Origin: an uncultured Acidobacteriota bacterium
GTDB taxonomy: Bacteria; Acidobacteriota; Terriglobia; Bryobacterales; Bryobacteraceae
Length of the DNA: 64,000 nt
Assembly: GCA_902826685.1 (NCBI GenBank)
Contig: CADEFT010000006.1
Coordinates: 94,962 to 158,961, forward strand
Direction of reading: 5' to 3'
In this document: piece after piece, positions 47,660-56,174 of the stretch
How the letters are laid out: the number at the start of each line of letters is the position of its first letter
Numbering within the stretch: the stretch's first letter is position 1
Program-made: the position numbers and the translations under genes
Notes under the pieces: generated by a model
Database searches by the model: none
What the model saw: the letters and a program-made list of their open reading frames with translations, nothing else
Told to the model about the DNA's origin: nothing

Positions 47660-49819
47660 GCCGGGCTCGGGCTTCAGCACCAGCACGGCCATCGGAGGCA
47701 GCGTCAGCACAACGCTGGCCGGCCGTCCCTGCCACGGCTGCGGCGACGCCTGAACCGCCCCGCCGTTGCCAACGTTACTGCCGCCGAACTGCGCCGCATC
47801 CGTATTCAGTAACTCGCGATAGATACCCGGCCGTGGTACGCCGATGCGGTAGCCGTGCCGCGGCACCGGAGTCAGGTTACAAACCACCACCAGAAACTCG
47901 CGCCGGCCGGCCGAATAACGCAGGAAAGCGATCACCGATTGATCGACGTCGGCCAGGTCGATCCACTCAAATCCGTCCCAGTGGAAATCCACTTCATAGA
48001 GCGCCGGCTCGGTGTGATAAAGCCGGTTGAGCTCCCGCACCATCGACTGCAGGCCGCGGTGATAGGCAAATGCCAGCAGTTCCCAGCGGATACCGCGCTT
48101 CTCGCTCCATTCCTCGTATTGGCCGATCTCCTGCCCCATGAACAGCAGCTTCTTGCCCGGGTGCGTCCACATGTAAGCGAGAAACGCGCGCACGTTGGCG
48201 AACTTCCGCCACTCATCGCCCGGCATCTTGCCGATCAGCGATCCCTTCATATGCACCACTTCGTCGTGCGAGACCGGCAGCAGGAAGTTCTCCGTGAACG
48301 CGTAAAGCAGGCTGAAAGTAACGTCGTGATGATGGAACTTACGATGAATCGGGTCCATCTTGAAGTAATGAAACATGTCGTGCATCCACCCCATGTTCCA
48401 CTTCATCGTGAATCCCAGGCCGCCCAGATACACGGGCCGGCAAACACCGGGATAAGACGTCGATTCCTCGGCCACCGTAAACGCGCCCGGCACCTCATGA
48501 GCCAGTTCGTTGAACCGCCTTAGAAAGCCGATGGCGTCCAGGTTCTCGCGCCCGCCGTACTGGTTTGGAATCCAATCGCCCTGGTTGCGCGAGTAATCGA
48601 GATACAGCATCGACGCCACGGCATCCACGCGCAGGCCGTCGAAATGAAAGTGGCGCAGCCAGAACAGCGCGCTCGAGAGCAGAAACGCCTTCACTTCGTT
48701 ACGCCCGTAGTTGAAGATCAGCGTGCCCCAATCGAGATGCTCCCCCTGCCGCGGGTCGGCATGTTCATAAAGCGCCGTGCCGTCGAATCGCGCCAGTCCG
48801 TGCGCGTCTTTCGGAAAGTGTCCCGGCACCCAGTCGAGAATTACTCCGATCCGCGCCTCGTGGCACTTGTCGATGAAATACATCAGGTCTTCCGGCGGCC
48901 CGAATCGTGAGGTGGGCGCAAAGAACCCGGTCACCTGATACCCCCAGGAACCGGCGAACGGATGCTCCAGAACCGGCATCATCTCGATATGCGTGAACCC
49001 CATGTCCCTGACATAAGGCACCAGCTTTTCGGCCAGGTCCCGATAGCTCAGCGTTCGTCCGTTCTCGCCTTCCAGCCAGGACTCCATGTGGACTTCATAG
49101 ATCGCCATCGGCTGCTTCAAACAATCGGTCTTGGCGCGATGGTCCATCCATTCGCCGTCGCGCCACTCGTATTCCGGCACGCCCCAAACCCGCGACGCCG
49201 TCGCCGGCGGCACTTCCGAGTAAAAGCCATAGGGATCGGTCTTCAACTGCCGGTGCCCGCCAACCCAGGTCACGCAGAATTTGTAATTGGCGCCCTTTGA
49301 AAGCGCGGGCAGAAACAACTCCCAAATGCCTCCGTCGCGGCGGCGCATCGGATACATGTTCGCGTTCCACTGGTTGAAATCGCCGGCCACCGAAACCGAT
49401 TGCGCATTCGGTGCCCACACCGCGAACCGCACACCCTTCACGCTTTCGCATTCGTCGAAATGCGCACCAAGCGTCCGCCACCCCTGCGCGAGCGTGCCTT
49501 CCCCGTGCAGGTGCAGGTCGTAGGCGGAAAGCAGGGGTGGAAACCGGTAGGGATCCTCAATCTCCACCGGCTTGAGCGGATATTCCACCGCCAGTTTGTA
49601 GGCGCCTGGCGCGCCGGCCATGGCGGCCGTGAAGAACCCTGCTTCGTGCCGCTGCTTCATGGGCGTGCGTCCGCCCGCGCTTTGCACGAAAACCCGCTCC
49701 GCTCCAGGCAAGAACGCGCGTACTTCCCAGGCGGTGCCCGATGTCGCGTGCGGACCCAATATCTTGAACGGGTCCCCGTGCGACCCGTCGACGATTTGAT
49801 CGATCTCGGATGAAATCAC
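47648..49819 (-). CDS. glgB: 1,4-alpha-glucan branching enzyme
   Basis: The 723-residue protein is a full-length GlgB (usual length about 730). The N-terminal modules (about 1-210) include [11 protein letters not shown] and the CBM48-like stretch [20 protein letters not shown]. The GH13 barrel has the usual conserved regions: [32 protein letters not shown] (nucleophile Asp), AEEST (acid Glu), and [14 protein letters not shown]. It forms alpha-1,6 branches in glycogen. No other glycogen gene is adjacent. It is divergent from the deaminase gene with only 11 bases between start codons, so promoters must overlap coding DNA. Confidence 0.93.
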   Translation of the reverse strand: MISSEIDQIVDGSHGDPFKILGPHATSGTAWEVRAFLPGAERVFVQSAGGRTPMKQRHEAGFFTAAMAGAPGAYKLAVEYPLKPVEIEDPYRFPPLLSAYDLHLHGEGTLAQGWRTLGAHFDECESVKGVRFAVWAPNAQSVSVAGDFNQWNANMYPMRRRDGGIWELFLPALSKGANYKFCVTWVGGHRQLKTDPYGFYSEVPPATASRVWGVPEYEWRDGEWMDHRAKTDCLKQPMAIYEVHMESWLEGENGRTLSYRDLAEKLVPYVRDMGFTHIEMMPVLEHPFAGSWGYQVTGFFAPTSRFGPPEDLMYFIDKCHEARIGVILDWVPGHFPKDAHGLARFDGTALYEHADPRQGEHLDWGTLIFNYGRNEVKAFLLSSALFWLRHFHFDGLRVDAVASMLYLDYSRNQGDWIPNQYGGRENLDAIGFLRRFNELAHEVPGAFTVAEESTSYPGVCRPVYLGGLGFTMKWNMGWMHDMFHYFKMDPIHRKFHHHDVTFSLLYAFTENFLLPVSHDEVVHMKGSLIGKMPGDEWRKFANVRAFLAYMWTHPGKKLLFMGQEIGQYEEWSEKRGIRWELLAFAYHRGLQSMVRELNRLYHTEPALYEVDFHWDGFEWIDLADVDQSVIAFLRYSAGRREFLVVVCNLTPVPRHGYRIGVPRPGIYRELLNTDAAQFGGSNVGNGGAVQASPQPWQGRPASVVLTLPPMAVLVLKPEPGLSA

Positions 49820-49830
49820 CAGAGGCTATT

Positions 49831-50766
49831 ATGGCAGCAATGCTCGATTTCATTCAGAGCTTGCCCAAGGCCGAGTTGCACGTCCATCTGGAAGGCTCGA
49901 TTCAGCCGGAGACTCTGCGTGAAATCGACCCATCGGTGACGCTGGAACAAGTACGCCAACGCTATGCCTACACCGATTTCACGGGCTTCCTGAAGGCGTT
50001 CGCCTGGGTGGCCCGCCACCTGCGCGGCCCGCGCGAATACGGCATTGCCGCGCGGCGGCTGCTCGAAGCCCTTGCCGCCCAGAACGTCCGCTACGCCGAA
50101 ATCACCGTCGCCGCCGGAGTCGCGCTCTGGCTGAGCCTCGATCTCGCGGCCATTCATGAAGAGTTGCTCCGCGCCGCCGCCACTTCGCCCGTCAAGACCT
50201 TCTGGATCTGGGACGTCACGCGCCAGTGGGGACCCATTCCCGCCTACACCGCCATGGAAATGGCCGCCGAGCGCCACGACGACGGTGTCATCGCCTTCGG
50301 CATGGGCGGCGATGAAGCGCATGGCCCCGCGCTCTGGTATCGCGATGTTTTTCAGAAAGCGCGCGACCGGGGGCTGCGTCTGGTCTGCCATGCGGGCGAA
50401 AGCACCGGTGCGCAGTCGGTCCGCGATGCACTCGCCATCGGAGCGGAGCGGATCGGCCACGGCATCGCCGCCCACACCGACGCGGCCCTGCTCGAACTGC
50501 TCGCCCGCCGCCAGGTGCCGCTCGAGATTTCCATCTCAAGCAATGTGCGCACGGGTGTCGTGGCCACGCTCGATCGGCACCCTGTAAGGAAGATTTTCGA
50601 CGCAGGCGTGCCGGTGGTGCTCAACACCGACGATCCGCCGATGTTCGGATGCACTCTGAACCAGGAATACGCGCTCGCCGCCGAACGGTTCGGCTTCACT
50701 CGCATCGAACTGGAGCAACTGGCACGCAACGGCTTCCGCTACGCCTTCGCCCCGGTTACTGCTTGA
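49831..50766 (+). CDS. Adenosine deaminase-family protein
   Basis: The 311-residue protein shows the adenosine deaminase hallmarks: LPKAELHVHLEGS (His17, His19), VCHAGES, RIGHGI, LEISISSNV and VLNTDDPPMF. It could be adenosine or adenine deaminase, or the aminodeoxyfutalosine deaminase of the futalosine menaquinone route, which acidobacteria are known to use; the sequence alone does not decide. I start at ATG 49831 because AGAGG lies six bases before it; the ATG at 49810 would overlap glgB. The end overlaps the convergent enolase-superfamily gene by 11 bases. Confidence 0.85.
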   Translation: MAAMLDFIQSLPKAELHVHLEGSIQPETLREIDPSVTLEQVRQRYAYTDFTGFLKAFAWVARHLRGPREYGIAARRLLEALAAQNVRYAEITVAAGVALWLSLDLAAIHEELLRAAATSPVKTFWIWDVTRQWGPIPAYTAMEMAAERHDDGVIAFGMGGDEAHGPALWYRDVFQKARDRGLRLVCHAGESTGAQSVRDALAIGAERIGHGIAAHTDAALLELLARRQVPLEISISSNVRTGVVATLDRHPVRKIFDAGVPVVLNTDDPPMFGCTLNQEYALAAERFGFTRIELEQLARNGFRYAFAPVTA

Positions 50767-52102
50767 TGATCTGCCCGTCGCGCTTGCGGACTTCGCCCCA
50801 TCCGCCATTCAACCGTCCGCGCTCGCCGCGATCGTTGCCGCCGAAGGGATACTTCTTCGCCGCCGCTTCGTTCACCTCGATGCCCCAGCCCGGCTTTTCG
50901 CTCACCCACAGGTAGCCGTCCTTCTGCTCCGGGCAGCCGTCGAATACTTCCTGCAGGCGCTCATTGAAGGGCGAATACTCCTGCACGCCGAAGTTGTAGC
51001 TCACCACGTCCAGCGTCACGTTCGCCATGTGGCCGATGGGGGAAACGTCGCCGGGCCCGTGCCAGGCGGTCCGCACGCCGTAGTGCTCGCCCATGATCGC
51101 CACCTTGCGCGCCGGCGTGAGCCCGCCCATCTGCGAGACGTGCATGCGCATGAAGTCGATCAGCCGTTCGGAAATGAGCGGGCTCCATTCATGCGGGCTG
51201 TTGAACAGTTCGCCCATCGCGATGGGAGTCGTGCACGCATTGCGGATCAGCCGGAACCAGGCGATATCCTCGGGCGAGAGTGGATCTTCGAAGAAGAACA
51301 GCTTGAACTTCTCCACGTCCTTGCACATCTGCACGGCCTGCGTGGGCGTGATGCGCTCATGAACGTCGTGGCACAATTCGATGTCATCGCCTAACTGCTT
51401 GCGGCACTCCTCAAACAGCTTGAGCGCGCGCCGGATGTAGGCGGCCGGTTCAAACACCTGTCCGGAATGCAGGGCCTTGGCCGCCGTGGCCGCTCCGCGC
51501 GTGCCCGCGCCATAGCCCGCCATGCCCGGCACGCCAACCTGCACGCGAACATGGCGGAATCCGCGCTCCATCCATTGTTTGGCCTGATCGACGCATTCCT
51601 GAATCTCGCCGCCCGAAGCATGGGCGTAACAATCGGCCGCTTCCCTGACCTTTCCGCCCAGCAGTTGATAGACCGGCAGACTCGCCTGGCGCCCCTTGAT
51701 ATCCCACAGCGCCTGATCCACGCCGCTGATGGCGTTGTTGAGCACCGGCCCATTGCGCCAGTAGGAGGAGTTGTACATCGCCTGCCACAAGTCGTCGATA
51801 CGATCCGCGGATTTACCGATCAGCAGCGGACGCAGATACCTCTCGACGGCGGGGACCACCAGGTCGGCGCGCTGCGTGAAACACGCGCAGCCGTAGCCAT
51901 AGAGGCCGTCCTGATCGGTGAGAATCTTCACCACCGGCAGCCGCAATCCAGCGGGTGCCGTCTGTATCACCTGCACATCCTTAATCTTTGGCGAAGGCAA
52001 CCCACGCACGGCACGGGCCGTGCGTTCCTGGGCCGCGGCATCGCGGGCGGCCAACGTGGCGGCGGCGCCGCCGGCCATCTTGAGTAAATTTCTACGGTTC
52101 AT
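50756..52102 (-). CDS. Exported RspA/ManD-like enolase-superfamily dehydratase
   Basis: The 448-residue protein starts with a Tat-type signal (MNRRNLLKMAGGAAATLAA). The body matches the mannonate/gluconate dehydratase (ManD/RspA) branch. SGVDQALWDIKGRQASLPVYQLLGG, the motif CHDVHERITP in the metal-binding segment, FFFEDPLSPEDIAWF, MGELFN and the catalytic region TAWHGPGDVSPIGHMAN are all present. A signal peptide is unusual for this family, whose known members are cytoplasmic, but signal-bearing versions occur in Solibacter-like genomes. The ATG overlaps the ccmD stop (ATGA) and GAGG precedes it, so this gene is at the tail of the ccm operon although its chemistry is unrelated. Confidence 0.82.
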   Translation of the reverse strand: MNRRNLLKMAGGAAATLAARDAAAQERTARAVRGLPSPKIKDVQVIQTAPAGLRLPVVKILTDQDGLYGYGCACFTQRADLVVPAVERYLRPLLIGKSADRIDDLWQAMYNSSYWRNGPVLNNAISGVDQALWDIKGRQASLPVYQLLGGKVREAADCYAHASGGEIQECVDQAKQWMERGFRHVRVQVGVPGMAGYGAGTRGAATAAKALHSGQVFEPAAYIRRALKLFEECRKQLGDDIELCHDVHERITPTQAVQMCKDVEKFKLFFFEDPLSPEDIAWFRLIRNACTTPIAMGELFNSPHEWSPLISERLIDFMRMHVSQMGGLTPARKVAIMGEHYGVRTAWHGPGDVSPIGHMANVTLDVVSYNFGVQEYSPFNERLQEVFDGCPEQKDGYLWVSEKPGWGIEVNEAAAKKYPFGGNDRGERGRLNGGWGEVRKRDGQIIKQ

Positions 52103-52257
52103 CGTTTCGCCTCTTTGTCTTCCAACATGCGCCGCACGCCATCCAACTCCCGGCGCAGCTTTCCTTCGCGCATCACCAAAGAAATTACATATACCACCAC
52201 AATGACCCACACCGCCGCAAAGCCGTAGAACATGTAGGTGAAATTTCGTGCGTCCAT
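52099..52257 (-). CDS. ccmD: CcmD-like small membrane protein
   Basis: The 52-residue protein, too short for most gene callers, starts with MDARNFTYMFYGFAAVW. One membrane helix (about 9-28, ending VVVYVISLVM) and a basic/acidic cytoplasmic tail (REGKLRRELDGVRRMLEDKEAKR) follow. This N-out, single-span layout with a charged helix after it is the CcmD pattern, and the position twelve bases after ccmC is right. CcmD holds CcmE-heme in the CcmABCD complex. Its stop overlaps the dehydratase start. Confidence 0.8.
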   Translation of the reverse strand: MDARNFTYMFYGFAAVWVIVVVYVISLVMREGKLRRELDGVRRMLEDKEAKR

Positions 52258-52269
52258 TGCCGTCTCCGT

Positions 52270-52956
52270 TTAAAGCGCGTGCGCCATCCGGCGCAGCGAT
52301 TCAATCTCACGCTGCTCGCCTTCCTGCCTCATCCGGATCATCACCAGCACCACCGCCAGCGCCAGCATCGGAAGCCAGTTGAGATACAGCATCCGCTCCA
52401 TCAGCGGATCCATCAGGCCGTCTGCGCCGCGGATCGTCAACACGGGCGCCGGGTGCTGCGTCCGCCACCATTCAATCGCCTTGTAGGTAATCATCACGCT
52501 GGTGAAAGCGAACATGTTGAACACGGCCGAAAGCCTGGCCCGCGCCGTCGGATCGTCGATGCCGCGCCGCAGCATCAGGTAGCCCGCATAGATCAGCCAC
52601 GTAATCAACGCCCAGGTCAGCCGCGCGTCCCAGGTCCACCAGATCCCCCAGATGATGCGCGCCCAGATCATGCCGGTCGCCAGACCGATGGCCACGAAGA
52701 CGGTGCCCACTTCGGTCGCCGCCACCGCCAGTTCATCGTTGCGCTGGCGTCCCTTCCAAAGGTACAGACCGCTCGCCACGCCCGAGACGATGAACATCGC
52801 AAACGACGTAAACCAGGAAGGCACATGGAAGAAGATGATGCGATAGATGGCGCCCTGGTCTTTCTCGTCCGGCAGGCCGAGAAAGATCACATACAGGTTG
52901 CGGACCAGCATGAGGGCCGCGAAAATCGACAGCGCGTAGATGACTTTGGTTCGCAT
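52270..52956 (-). CDS. ccmC: Heme exporter / cytochrome c biogenesis protein CcmC
   Basis: The 228-residue protein has six membrane helices. The tryptophan-rich WWD signature is WGIWWTWDARLT (about residues 103-114), and a periplasmic His that could bind heme lies in FFHVPSW (about residue 44). A second heme His is expected near the last helices (TQHPAP, about residue 168). CcmC loads heme onto CcmE. It sits three bases after ccmB and twelve bases before ccmD. Confidence 0.92.
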   Translation of the reverse strand: MRTKVIYALSIFAALMLVRNLYVIFLGLPDEKDQGAIYRIIFFHVPSWFTSFAMFIVSGVASGLYLWKGRQRNDELAVAATEVGTVFVAIGLATGMIWARIIWGIWWTWDARLTWALITWLIYAGYLMLRRGIDDPTARARLSAVFNMFAFTSVMITYKAIEWWRTQHPAPVLTIRGADGLMDPLMERMLYLNWLPMLALAVVLVMIRMRQEGEQREIESLRRMAHAL

Positions 52957-52959
52957 GGT

Positions 52960-53637
52960 TCACCCCACCAGCACGACTTCCACCAGGGCCACGGCCAAGG
53001 CGGTGAAGATGATATCAATTCCAATCAGCAGTCTCACCCAGATCCAATGATCGCCGCCAATGGCCTGCCCCGACATCAGCACCGTCGTCAGGTGCATGGC
53101 CGACATCAGCGCCGGAATCATCATCGGATAGAGCAGCATCGGCAGCATCAATTCCCGCATGCGCAGATTCACCGTCAGGGCGCTGAACATCGTGCCCACC
53201 ACCGTCAAGCCCCAGCTCGCCAGCACCAGCACGAACAGGTGCCAGCCGAAGCGGTCCGCCCAAGCCACGTTGTAGAAAATGCCGAAAACAGGCAGGCACG
53301 CCAGTTCCACGATCAGCAGCAGCACAAAACTGGCCAGCGCCTTCCCCAGAAACAGCGCCGCGCCCGGTACCGGTGAGAAAATCAGCGCGTCCAGGCAATC
53401 GTTGAACAGCTCGCGCGCGAAACTGCGGTTGAGGATCAACGCGCCCGCGAACGCATAGGACATCCACAACAGCCCGCCCGAGATTTCCTGAATCTGATCG
53501 GCGCCGGGATCGAAAGCGAAACTGAACAGCAGCAGGATCGTGAGCGCGAAAGCGAGCGACGAATTGAGCGCCTCTTTCGTGCGCAGTTCCGAGCGCAGGT
53601 CCTTGGCGCAAACGGTCCACACCTGCCGGAGGAACAC
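52960..53637 (-). CDS. ccmB: Heme ABC exporter membrane subunit CcmB
   Basis: The 225-residue protein has six helices. It starts with KDLRSELRTKEALNSSLAFALTILLLF, as in CcmB, and contains WMSYAFAGALILNRSFARE and LLLYPMMIPAL, both well conserved in CcmB. With CcmA it forms the ABC transporter that releases heme-loaded CcmE from CcmC. The start is a GTG five bases after the ccmA stop. Confidence 0.92.
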   Translation of the reverse strand: MFLRQVWTVCAKDLRSELRTKEALNSSLAFALTILLLFSFAFDPGADQIQEISGGLLWMSYAFAGALILNRSFARELFNDCLDALIFSPVPGAALFLGKALASFVLLLIVELACLPVFGIFYNVAWADRFGWHLFVLVLASWGLTVVGTMFSALTVNLRMRELMLPMLLYPMMIPALMSAMHLTTVLMSGQAIGGDHWIWVRLLIGIDIIFTALAVALVEVVLVG

Positions 53638-53642
53638 GGCCG

Positions 53643-54341
53643 TTACGCCTCCCCGTGCCGGCGGTAAAGCCAGGTGGGATCGGCCAGCATCTCCGCCGGG
53701 CGCGGCCCATGGAACGTCAATTTCCCGCGGTCGAGCAGCAGCACGTGCGTCGCCAGTTCCATCGCTTCGCGCAGTTGATGCGTAGAGAGAATCACCGTGG
53801 CGCCTCGCTTCAACGATTCGGCCAGCACGGCTTGCAGCAGGGCGATCGAACGGTCGTCGAGCGAGGTGAACGGCTCATCGAGCAGCAGCAGCGGCGGTTC
53901 ATGCAGGAAGGCGCGCGCCACCGCCAGACGCTGGCGCATCCCGCGCGAAAATTCCCTCACCAGCGAATCGCCGACGTTCCCAAGCGACACACGGTCGAGC
54001 CAGGCGCGCGCCGTCCCCGCCGCGTCCTTCACGCCATACAGACTTCCAAACAGGCGCAGGTTTTCAAACGCCGAAAGCTCTTCGTAGACGCCGATGCCAT
54101 GGCCCAGCACCCCAATGGAAGCGCGCGCTTGCCCATCGCGCACCGGCCGTCCGAACACTTTCAACTCGCCCCGCTGCGCGGCGGTAAGACCCGCCATCAC
54201 GCGCAGCAGCGTGGTCTTCCCCGCTCCGTTGCGGCCGAGCAGGGCGAGGCATTGGCCCGGCTCGACGCCGAAGCGGATGTCGCGCAAAGCGGGATAGTCG
54301 CCATAGTATTTCCAAAGCCCGCCGGCTTCGACGGCGTTCAT
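53643..54341 (-). CDS. ccmA: Heme ABC exporter ATPase CcmA
   Basis: The 232-residue ATPase has Walker A GRNGAGKTT (36-44), signature EFSRGMRQRLAVARAFL, Walker B LLLLDEPFTSLDD and the switch His in STHQL. The start ATG overlaps the previous stop (ATGA at 54338-54341); the frame extends further but only through the upstream gene. ATP hydrolysis by CcmA releases holo-CcmE from CcmC. Confidence 0.92.
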   Translation of the reverse strand: MNAVEAGGLWKYYGDYPALRDIRFGVEPGQCLALLGRNGAGKTTLLRVMAGLTAAQRGELKVFGRPVRDGQARASIGVLGHGIGVYEELSAFENLRLFGSLYGVKDAAGTARAWLDRVSLGNVGDSLVREFSRGMRQRLAVARAFLHEPPLLLLDEPFTSLDDRSIALLQAVLAESLKRGATVILSTHQLREAMELATHVLLLDRGKLTFHGPRPAEMLADPTWLYRRHGEA

Positions 54342-55312
54342 CCGCGCTTGTTTTCCTTTCCCGGTTCGGGAAGCTGGGCGCGGTAAAGCAGCGCCAGCGA
54401 CAGCGCCAGGATCATCCCCGCCAGGCCCACCACCACCGGCCATTTTTCGTACAGGCGCGGCATCACTTCCTGCACCTGCGGCGATTCGTCCGCCGATTCC
54501 CCGCCGCTGATCGCGCCCGATCCTTCCACTTCCGCCCGCAGCAGCGGTCCGGACGCTTCGTAGATCAGGGCCTGGCTGCGCGGCTCGCGGCCCACCTCGC
54601 GAATCCCTTCCCCTTTGAGCGTGACTCCCGGCGGTGTCGCCAGACGCGTATCGCCTTCCTTGTGCAGCAGCCGCACCGACCAAACCGGCGGCGTGCCGAG
54701 CGGCATTTCATACGTCGCCTGAATGCGCGTTTCGCCCGGCTTGATGGGAAAATCGACGGCGTATACGTTGTCCTTCACCAGCTTCGCGGTGCGCTCAATC
54801 GGCATGCTGCGCGGCCCTTCGCACATCACCCGCGCCTTGCCTCCGGTTTCCGGCGGCAGATACAACCGCACGCTGCCCGCCGGATCGTTGAACGTCCGCG
54901 TACCGCGATTCTCATACACGATGTTCTCGGCCACCTGAAGTTTGCCGCCGGCGGGCTCGAGGATAAACACGTGCTGCCGCACCGTCACACTGGCCGATGC
55001 CGGTGAACTCGCATAAACTTCCACCTCCAGGCCCGTCGACGGCGCGCCCGGCGTGATCATCTTGTTGTAGGTGACACCTTCGAAAGCCGCCTGCACCAGG
55101 TGCGGTCCGCCCGAGGCAGTCGCCTGCATGACGAACTTCCCATCCGGTCCGGACTTCACGCTCTCCATCGATTCCATGCCCGCCTGGCCCAGCTTGTAGA
55201 TGGTGACGGTCGCGTTTGGCTGCGGCTTGCCGGTGGTGCGATTGATCACGGTGCCGTCGACGGCGGCCCACACCGGCAGAGCGGCGAACAGCAGAACGGC
55301 GGCGCGGGTCAT
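54338..55312 (-). CDS. Membrane-anchored carboxypeptidase-regulatory-like protein in the ccm operon
   Basis: The 324-residue protein has a signal peptide (MTRAAVLLFAALPVWA). A CarboxypepD_reg-like domain follows (VDGTVINRTTGKPQPNATVTIYK ... DGKFVMQATASGGPHLVQA, about 17-105), then a beta-rich second domain (about 110-270). A membrane helix close to the end (WPVVVGLAGMILALSLALL, about 293-311) leaves a short charged cytoplasmic tail, so most of the protein faces the periplasm. It is coupled by ATGA overlaps to the zinc-ribbon gene before and ccmA after. No classical Ccm protein looks like this. A periplasmic helper for apocytochrome or an accessory assembly factor is the likely role by position. 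Confidence 0.75.
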   Translation of the reverse strand: MTRAAVLLFAALPVWAAVDGTVINRTTGKPQPNATVTIYKLGQAGMESMESVKSGPDGKFVMQATASGGPHLVQAAFEGVTYNKMITPGAPSTGLEVEVYASSPASASVTVRQHVFILEPAGGKLQVAENIVYENRGTRTFNDPAGSVRLYLPPETGGKARVMCEGPRSMPIERTAKLVKDNVYAVDFPIKPGETRIQATYEMPLGTPPVWSVRLLHKEGDTRLATPPGVTLKGEGIREVGREPRSQALIYEASGPLLRAEVEGSGAISGGESADESPQVQEVMPRLYEKWPVVVGLAGMILALSLALLYRAQLPEPGKENKRG

Positions 55313-55701
55313 ACCCCCGCCCCCATCGATTTGCCGCACTCGCCGCAAAACTTCAGCGCCTTCTCGAACTTCGCGCCGCAGTGCGGACACACATTCCGCG
55401 GCTTGGCCGCGGTCACCGTGGCGGCCACTCCCAGTTCCTGCTTCAGTTTGTCCACATCCGCCATCACACGCGACAATTCCGCCTGCAGTTCGGTCTTCGA
55501 TTTCTGGTAATCCTCGTCCGATAGCTTGCCCACGCGAAACTCAAACTGCAGATCGCGCAGGCTATCGTAGATGGCCGCCTTGCGGTCGTCCAGATGTTGA
55601 AATGGGGAAACCTCTATGGGCGCGGCCAGGTCGGCCGGCCGCACAATCACGACCAGGGCTACCGCCACCGCGATCAAAAGCGCTGCGAAAACGATGATCA
55701 T
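55309..55701 (-). CDS. CcmI-N-terminus-like zinc-ribbon membrane protein
   Basis: The 130-residue protein has one N-terminal membrane helix (about 2-20). A helical segment follows (DRKAAIYDSLRDLQFEFRVGKLSDEDYQKSKTELQAEL, about 39-77), whose EfrxGKLSdeDY pattern is that of the membrane-near part of CcmI. It ends in a zinc ribbon of two CxxC pairs (CPHCG, CGECG). Full CcmI has a periplasmic TPR domain for holding apocytochrome; here a cytoplasmic-looking zinc ribbon replaces it. It shares one base with ccmH and overlaps the next gene by ATGA. Role in the pathway is inferred from position and the CcmI-like stretch. Confidence 0.75.
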   Translation of the reverse strand: MIIVFAALLIAVAVALVVIVRPADLAAPIEVSPFQHLDDRKAAIYDSLRDLQFEFRVGKLSDEDYQKSKTELQAELSRVMADVDKLKQELGVAATVTAAKPRNVCPHCGAKFEKALKFCGECGKSMGAGV

Positions 55702-56174
55702 CAGTCGAGCTTGGCCAAGTCTTTCTCGATCTGGTCATGATACCGGTCGAGCGTCGCTTTGTCGATCTGGGGAGCCGCCGCGGGAACGGTCTGCCGCTTC
55801 TGCTTCACAAACGCCAGAATCGCCAGCAGGCCGAGCCCGATGGCAATGAACGGCATCGTCCAGCTCAGCAGGCTGAAACCTTCGGCGGGCGGCATCGCCA
55901 GCGCCTTCAAGCCCTCCGCCTTTACAAACGAATCCACAATCTCCTGGTCCGATTTTCCTTCGGCCGCCATCTTGGCGATCTTCTCTTTGGCGGGGCTCGA
56001 ATAATGGCAGCCCAGCATCACGCAGGTGGCAACGGTATTCTTGCACGACCCGCACAGACAGGCCAGCCGTTCGCCGACGCGGCGCACGTTGGGATTGGTC
56101 ACGTCGGAGGAACTCTGCGCCAGGCACAGCGCCGCCGCCAGAATCAACGAAAGCTTACTTAGTAACCGGGGCAT
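55701..56174 (-). CDS. ccmH: Cytochrome c-type biogenesis protein CcmH
   Basis: The 157-residue protein has a signal peptide (about 1-19), the Cys-containing CcmH motif, helices (EKIAKMAAEGKSDQEIVDSFVKAEG) and one membrane helix (about 107-122), then a C-terminal cytoplasmic tail. The Cys motif reads LACLCGSCKN, with Cys39, Cys41 and Cys44, rather than the LRCxxCQ of proteobacteria, and TVATC adds Cys51; similar CGxC forms occur in other phyla. CcmH reduces apocytochrome or hands it on for heme ligation. The start lies 20 bases inside the ccmF end. Confidence 0.85.
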   Translation of the reverse strand: MPRLLSKLSLILAAALCLAQSSSDVTNPNVRRVGERLACLCGSCKNTVATCVMLGCHYSSPAKEKIAKMAAEGKSDQEIVDSFVKAEGLKALAMPPAEGFSLLSWTMPFIAIGLGLLAILAFVKQKRQTVPAAAPQIDKATLDRYHDQIEKDLAKLD

